DNA from: Verrucomicrobiota bacterium
GTDB taxonomy: Bacteria > Verrucomicrobiota > Verrucomicrobiia > Limisphaerales > JACRJY01
Assembly: GCA_016235585.1 (NCBI GenBank)
Contig: JACRJY010000189.1
Span: 1 to 38,264, forward strand
DNA: 38,264 bases
Direction: 5' to 3'
Below the pieces are notes generated by a model, which ran no database searches, had not been told where the DNA came from, and saw nothing but the letters and a program-made list of their open reading frames with translations. A program made the translations under genes and the position numbers. Below are positions 34,176 to 38,264 of the stretch, piece by piece (the first letter of the stretch is position 1; every line of letters starts with the position of its first letter).

Positions 34176-35642
34176 ATGAAACACTTTCTCCTCGCCGCGT
34201 TGCTGCTGGATTCTGGATTCTGGATTCTGGATTCCAACTCCTGCCGCGCCGCCGACAACAAAACCGCGCGCCCCAACATTCTCTGGCTCATCGCCGAGGA
34301 TTTTTCGCCGCACCTCGGCTGTTACGGCACAAAGGAAGTGTGGACGCCGAACCTGGACCGGCTGGCGGGGCAGGGGATGCGCTTCACGCGCGCCTTCACC
34401 ACCGCGCCGGTGTGCAGCGCCAGCCGCTCGGCGTTCATGACCGGGATGTATCAGACGACCATCGGCGCGCATCATCACCGCTCGCACCGCGATGACGGCC
34501 ATCGCGTGCCCGACGGCGTGAAACCCGTCACCGACTGGATGCGCGCGGCGGGCTATTTCACGGCGAACCTTGTGGAGCTGCCGCCGGCGTTCGGCTTCAA
34601 GGGCAGCGGCAAGACGGACTGGAATTTCACCTACGACGGCAAACCGTTCGACGGCCGGGAGTGGAGTGATTTGAAAGCGCACCAGCCCTTCTACGCGCAA
34701 ATAAACTTTCAGGAGACGCACCGGAAGTTTCACGCGCCGCCCAAGGCTGATCCGGCCAAAGTCGCTTTGCCGCCCATTTATCCCGACCATCCCGTTGCAA
34801 GGAAGGACTGGGCCGAATATCTCGATGCTGCGAGCGAACTGGATCGCAAGGTCGGCCTCATCCTCGCGCAGCTTGAGGCCGACGGCCTCGCCGACAGCAC
34901 GATGATTCTTTTCATGGGCGACCACGGCCAGGCGCACGTGCGCGGCAAGCAGTTTGTGTATGACGACGGCTTGCGCATCCCGCTGATCCTCCGTTGGCCG
35001 AAGAATTTTTCTTCACCGAAGAACTACAAGGCCGGCACCGTGAGCGACCAGCTTGTGTGTTCGTTGGACTTCACCGCCACGTCGCTCGCGCTGGCTGGCG
35101 CGAAGAAGCCCGCGAAGATGCAGGGCCGCGTGTTTCTTGGCGAGCAGTCCGAGCCGCCGCGCCAATACGTCTTCGGCGCGCGCGACCGCTGCGACGAGAC
35201 GATGTTCCGCTTCCGCACCGTGCGCGACGCGCGCTGGCGCTACATCAAAAACTTCATGCCGGAGCGGCCGTTCCTCCAGACAAACGACTACAAAGAGCGC
35301 AGCTACCCCGTGTGGAACCTCATCAAGGAACTCGGCGCGGCGGGCAGGCTCACCGACTGGCAGAAAAATTTCTACCTCGCGCCCACGATGCCGCCGGAGG
35401 AACTCTACGACATGGAGAGCGACCCGCACTCGATGAGCAACCTCGCCGCTTCGACGAAGCCGGAGCATCAGGCCGCGCTGAAACGGCTGCGCGCCGAACT
35501 GGAAAAATGGCTCGTCGAGTCTGATGATCAAGGCCGCTTCCCCGAACCGCCGGAAGTCACCGCCGCCAAAGGCGCGACGAAGCCGGGCGCGAATTCGCCC
35601 GGCGAAAAACCGGTGAAGAAGAACAGGAAGAAACAACCGTGA
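34176..35642 (+). CDS. Secreted sulfatase
   Basis: This is a 488-residue protein with signal peptide MKHFLLAALLLDSGFWILDS, then NSCRAA. Sulfatase motifs are NILWLIAEDFSPHLGCYG (metal-binding Glu41-Asp42), the formylglycine motif VCSASRSAFMTG with Cys80 and Arg84 (Cys-x-Ala-x-Arg variant), FQETHRKFHAP, and ILFMGDHGQAHVRGKQFVYD. The C-terminal EELYDMESDPHSMSNLA is the usual ending, followed by a Lys/Pro-rich tail (KPVKKNRKKQP). Maturation needs a formylglycine-generating enzyme not present here. Four 7-bp repeats lie in the signal-peptide codons. ATG 34176 is preferred to 34167. The HEAT-repeat gene follows after 22 bp. Confidence 0.92.
   Translation: MKHFLLAALLLDSGFWILDSNSCRAADNKTARPNILWLIAEDFSPHLGCYGTKEVWTPNLDRLAGQGMRFTRAFTTAPVCSASRSAFMTGMYQTTIGAHHHRSHRDDGHRVPDGVKPVTDWMRAAGYFTANLVELPPAFGFKGSGKTDWNFTYDGKPFDGREWSDLKAHQPFYAQINFQETHRKFHAPPKADPAKVALPPIYPDHPVARKDWAEYLDAASELDRKVGLILAQLEADGLADSTMILFMGDHGQAHVRGKQFVYDDGLRIPLILRWPKNFSSPKNYKAGTVSDQLVCSLDFTATSLALAGAKKPAKMQGRVFLGEQSEPPRQYVFGARDRCDETMFRFRTVRDARWRYIKNFMPERPFLQTNDYKERSYPVWNLIKELGAAGRLTDWQKNFYLAPTMPPEELYDMESDPHSMSNLAASTKPEHQAALKRLRAELEKWLVESDDQGRFPEPPEVTAAKGATKPGANSPGEKPVKKNRKKQP
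34207..34234 (+). repeat. Four tandem 7-bp units (CTGGATT) in sulfatase signal-peptide codons
   Basis: CTGGATT is repeated four times without change at 34207-34234, encoding LDSGFWILD. Since seven is not a multiple of three, gain or loss of one unit would shift the frame of the whole sulfatase. The repeat begins about ten codons after the start. Confidence 0.9.
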
Positions 35643-35664
35643 CTTCGTCCGCGCGCGGCACCGC

Positions 35665-36537
35665 ATGAACGCGAAGAAATCCCTGCGCTTCGGCATCGCC
35701 GCGCTGCTCGTGCTGCCCGTTCTCGGCCTGCTCGCGCTGCAATGGTCGCTCCGCCCGTCGGCCGATCCTCTGCACCAGGGCGTGCCCTTGAGCAACTGGC
35801 TGGCGGATTTGGACGGCGAGTCTGGGGAAAAGCGCGACCAGGCCGGGGTTGCCCTGCGCGCGATGGGAACAAACTTGTTTCCCGTGCTTCTGGCAGATTT
35901 ACAGGCGCATGACTCGACGTTCGGACTGGCCGTGCGGGAGTTCGCCGCGAAGCTGCCGCTCGCCAATCCGCCGCAACTCAAAGCCGCCACGCGCCGTGAG
36001 CGCGCCACGCTGGCCTTCCGCACGCTCGGCTCCAACGCCGCGCCCGCCACGCTGCCGCTCATCCGGATTCTTCTCCACGAGCGTGCCTCCATCTACGCCG
36101 CCCACGCGCTCGCGGGCCTCGGCCCGGAGGCGGTGATTCCCCTGCGCGCCGCGCTGACCAATGCCAGCCGGCACATCCGCACCAGCGCGGCCTTCGGCCT
36201 CGGCACTTTGAACGAAGGCGGCACGAACGCCGTGCCGCCGCTGATTGAGGCACTGGAAGACCGCAATGCCGGCGTGCGCGCCACGGCGGCGGACGCGCTC
36301 GGCGAACTCGGCGAACTGCCGGAAACCGCCGTGCCCGCGCTGATGGAGAGCCTGACCGACCGCGCGCGCGCCGTGCGGCAGGCGGCGGCCAAGGCGCTGG
36401 CGAAATTTGGCGCGAAGGCGCGTGACGCCATTCCCGCGCTTTCCAAAACTGCGGCGGACGAAGACCCTGCCGTGGCGAACGCCGCCGTCGAAGCCTTGAA
36501 GGCCATCACCAACGCCGCCGCCGAGGCGCGTCAGTAG
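35665..36537 (+). CDS. Membrane-anchored or secreted HEAT-repeat protein
   Basis: This is a 290-residue protein. The N-terminus (MNAKKSLRFGIAALLVLPVL, then GLLALQW) is a signal anchor. From about residue 45, HEAT/PBS-lyase-like helical repeats follow: LPLIRILLHERASIYAAHAL, VIPLRAALTNASRHIRTSAA, VPPLIEALEDRNAGVRATAA, VPALMESLTDRARAVRQAAA and a final KTAADEDPAVANAAVEALKA. Such proteins are scaffolds for protein-protein contacts in the periplasm. It may be cotranscribed with the sulfatase 22 bp upstream, and its stop overlaps the end of the convergent deaminase gene by 7 bp. No enzymatic role is implied. Confidence 0.85.
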   Translation: MNAKKSLRFGIAALLVLPVLGLLALQWSLRPSADPLHQGVPLSNWLADLDGESGEKRDQAGVALRAMGTNLFPVLLADLQAHDSTFGLAVREFAAKLPLANPPQLKAATRRERATLAFRTLGSNAAPATLPLIRILLHERASIYAAHALAGLGPEAVIPLRAALTNASRHIRTSAAFGLGTLNEGGTNAVPPLIEALEDRNAGVRATAADALGELGELPETAVPALMESLTDRARAVRQAAAKALAKFGAKARDAIPALSKTAADEDPAVANAAVEALKAITNAAAEARQ

Positions 36538-37010
36538 CGGATTTTTCCCGGAAGATTTTTCCACGCGGCAAAAACCTCGACGGCCTCGTCGCGGAGAAAT
36601 TGCTTCATCGGCAGTTTGCGGCGCATTGGCGGCTTGGGGATTTCGCGGTAAATCAAATCATCGTCGAAGCCCGCCCGCGCCGCGTCCCTGCGCGTGGCGG
36701 CGAAGTGAACGCGCTTCAGCCGCGCCCAGTAGATGGCCGCGAGGCACATCGGGCACGGCTCACAACTGGCGTAAAGCTCGCAGCCGTCGAGCGAGAAGGT
36801 CTTGAGCTTGCGGCAAGCCTTGCGGATGGCGGTCACCTCGGCGTGCGCCGTGGGGTCGTTGCCGGACGTGACACGGTTCCAGCCGCGCGCGATGATTTGG
36901 CCGTCGCGCACAATGACCGCGCCGAAGGGGCCGCCCGCCCCGGCGAGCATCTTCACTCGCGCCAGGCGGATGGCTTCGCGCATAAAGTCAGTGTTCAGTC
37001 CGTGTTTCAT
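36531..37010 (-). CDS. Nucleoside/guanine deaminase (cytidine deaminase superfamily)
   Basis: This 159-residue protein has the zinc-deaminase motifs His56-Ala-Glu58 (DPTAHAEVTAIRKACR) and Pro-Cys86-Pro-Met-Cys89 (SCEPCPMCLAAIYWARL). The later GFDDDLIYREI resembles the substrate-specificity segment of GuaD-type guanine deaminases, so guanine to xanthine is the likely reaction; tRNA adenosine deaminase is less likely. It is cytoplasmic. ATG 37010 overlaps the PIG-L stop (ATGA), suggesting translational coupling. The first nine residues (MKHGLNTDF) are encoded by a dispersed CACGG-type repeat. An internal ATG at 36983 (MREAIRLARV) may be the original start. Confidence 0.88.
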   Translation of the reverse strand: MKHGLNTDFMREAIRLARVKMLAGAGGPFGAVIVRDGQIIARGWNRVTSGNDPTAHAEVTAIRKACRKLKTFSLDGCELYASCEPCPMCLAAIYWARLKRVHFAATRRDAARAGFDDDLIYREIPKPPMRRKLPMKQFLRDEAVEVFAAWKNLPGKIRY

Positions 37011-37020
37011 CCGTGGCTGA
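36991..37020. repeat. Half-element of the CACGG repeat at a gene junction
   Basis: This 30-base stretch matches 7813-7842 at 27 of 30 positions. It spans the stop of the PIG-L gene and the start of the deaminase gene, encoding the last residues of one (SHG) and the first of the other. No inverted partner arm is seen nearby. Confidence 0.75.
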
Positions 37021-37870
37021 ACAAGTCCGCCGCGTTCTGCTTCACGCCCAGGTTGCGCCCGCCGTCATAAACTTTTTCCAGTTTGCCGTTCGCCCATTTC
37101 CGCAGCCGGTAGAGCGTGGCGAAGGTGAAGTCCGGCGCAACCCCGCCCTGCCCGCCGACGAGTTCCGCGCCGCGCCGCACGTTGTCCACCATCCACGCGG
37201 GCAGCGAGAGGTGATACGGATTGCGCCGCACTTCGCCGACGTGAAACGTCAGCGCGGTGATGAGGTCGGCGAGGTGCTCTTCGCTCAATTCCACCATCAA
37301 GTTCGGCGACGGCATCTGGCCCCAGAATTCCGTCTCGACGGCGAAGCACGAGAACGCGGCGGGCATCTGCCGCAGCGCGTCCACCACCAGCAGGTGCGTG
37401 CCGATGTGCGAGCTGTTCCAGTCCAGGTCGTGCGGGAAAAGAATCACGCGCGGCTGGTGCGCGGCGAGAATGTCCGCGATGACCTTCACGGATTGCGCCC
37501 ACACCGCCGGCTCGTGCTCGCGGGTCTTGAAATTGATTTTCTCCAGTCCGCCCGGCGCGGTCGCGACGAGGCCGAAGCCGATGCAGTCGCAGCAGTTCTT
37601 CAACTCCTGCCACCGTTCGGCCTGCCGCGCCGGGTTGCTGCCCTGCGTGACGGCGACGTTGATGACGTTCCACCGCGCCTCGCGCAACAGCCGCAGCGCC
37701 AGCCCGCCGATGATGACTTCGTCATCCGGATGCGGCGAAAAAATCAAAACCTTTGGCGCGTCAGAGGGGATTTGCGGGCGGGCAACCGGCGGGAAATTTC
37801 CGAGCGGCCAGCCGCGCCCCTCGCGGGCGAAGCGGGCGTATTCGGTGACGAAGTGCTGGTAGGGATTCAT
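37007..37870 (-). CDS. PIG-L (LmbE-like) family deacetylase
   Basis: This 287-residue protein carries the zinc motif PHPDDE (His47, Asp50; VLIFSPHPDDEVIIGGLALR). The second conserved segment is LFPHDLDWNSSHIGTHLLVV with the third zinc ligand His. These are hallmarks of N-acetylglucosaminyl deacetylases of the PIG-L/LmbE family, which deacetylate GlcNAc conjugates. The length is typical and no signal peptide is present. The substrate is unknown; a sugar role suits the neighbourhood. The gene follows the 2OG-oxygenase-like gene after 18 bp and overlaps the deaminase start, so the three form a tight minus-strand operon. Confidence 0.9.
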   Translation of the reverse strand: MNPYQHFVTEYARFAREGRGWPLGNFPPVARPQIPSDAPKVLIFSPHPDDEVIIGGLALRLLREARWNVINVAVTQGSNPARQAERWQELKNCCDCIGFGLVATAPGGLEKINFKTREHEPAVWAQSVKVIADILAAHQPRVILFPHDLDWNSSHIGTHLLVVDALRQMPAAFSCFAVETEFWGQMPSPNLMVELSEEHLADLITALTFHVGEVRRNPYHLSLPAWMVDNVRRGAELVGGQGGVAPDFTFATLYRLRKWANGKLEKVYDGGRNLGVKQNAADLFSHG

Positions 37871-37888
37871 GGCGGCAAAACGTGAAAA

Positions 37889-38264
37889 TCAAAACCAGTT
37901 GTAGTTGAAGCTGATGCTCACCCGCTCGGTCTTGGTGAGATTGGCGGGCACCTCATGGCGCAGCCAGCTTTCAAAGAGTAGCACTTTCCCCGCCTCCGCC
38001 GGATATGAAACGAACTGGCGGTTTTCCGCGCGGCAGTCCGGTTTGCGCGGCGGCGCGGCCATGAATTTGCTCAAGCGCGGGTCTTCAAATTTCAACGCCG
38101 GACAGCCCTTCGGCGTCTTCACATAGTAGGTGCCGCTGATCGTCGAGAGCGGATGGATGTGCAACCCATGCACGACCTGATGAGGCATGATGTTGACCCA
38201 GCAATCCGTCATCGCGAGCGCCCGGCCTTCGAGGTCCAGATCCAGTTCGCGCGCGAACACCTTC
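37889..38264 (-). CDS. 2-oxoglutarate/Fe(II) oxygenase-like protein (partial)
   Basis: This is the C-terminal 124 or so residues of a gene that continues past the right edge. The stretch CWVNIMPHQVVHGLHIHPLS and SGTYYVKTP, followed by PAEAGKVLLFESWLRHEVPA and RVSISFNYNWF, matches the putative 2OG-Fe(II) oxygenase family. In that family HIHPLS provides part of the iron site, LRHEV the distal His, and the Arg in ERVSISFN the 2-oxoglutarate contact. The GTG at 38260 is probably internal rather than the start. It is the first visible gene of the operon with PIG-L and the deaminase. Confidence 0.8.
   Translation of the reverse strand, partial: KVFARELDLDLEGRALAMTDCWVNIMPHQVVHGLHIHPLSTISGTYYVKTPKGCPALKFEDPRLSKFMAAPPRKPDCRAENRQFVSYPAEAGKVLLFESWLRHEVPANLTKTERVSISFNYNWF

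Overview
The window looks like a chromosomal segment of a Verrucomicrobia (Pedosphaera/Limisphaerales-like) bacterium. This is inferred from high G+C, weak or absent Shine-Dalgarno sites, many secreted sulfatases and DUF1080 (3-keto-disaccharide hydrolase) proteins, SBBP beta-propeller proteins, an LEPR-XLL leader, and many short palindromic repeats between genes. No rRNA, tRNA, CRISPR array or transposase gene was seen.

Layout. 1-2165 (minus): the start of a membrane or secreted protein, then collagen-like, fibronectin-III and heptad-array genes. 2358-5474: a large secreted 16-repeat SBBP/Ig protein. 5570-8635 (minus): a secreted alpha/beta hydrolase, an unknown protein and a DUF1080 protein. 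8765-13970: 3-methyladenine DNA glycosylase, a secreted LpqC-like esterase, a monooxygenase gene broken by one stop codon, a WXXGXW lipoprotein, a sulfatase and trpB. 13985-16720: an accessory island with a cytochrome P450, a type II toxin-antitoxin pair and decayed fragments of an amidohydrolase and of a trpB-like 3' end.

16910-27659 is the most interesting part. Five co-directional genes encode a TolC-like outer-membrane protein, a periplasmic adaptor, a GAF-fused membrane adaptor, a PqqD-M50 protease-adaptor fusion and a shortened SecA-like ATPase. Directly downstream is an LEPR-XLL leader broken by one extra base, then an SBBP protein gene. I read this as a candidate dedicated export and processing machine for LEPR-XLL proteins, driven by a SecA-like motor. 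That is an inference from gene order and domains.

27821-32173 carries a proline-racemase-family epimerase and a DadA-like FAD oxidase (probably D-amino acid or hydroxyproline catabolism) around a DUF885 peptidase. 32267-36537 carries a Tat-exported sugar-isomerase-like protein, a DUF1080 protein, a second sulfatase and a HEAT-repeat protein. 36531-38264 (minus) is a compact operon of a 2OG-Fe(II) oxygenase-like protein, a PIG-L deacetylase and a guanine-deaminase-like enzyme.

Palindromic repeats of at least five families sit in most intergenic gaps. In at least two places they have become part of coding sequence: inside the DadA-like gene and at the PIG-L/deaminase junction.
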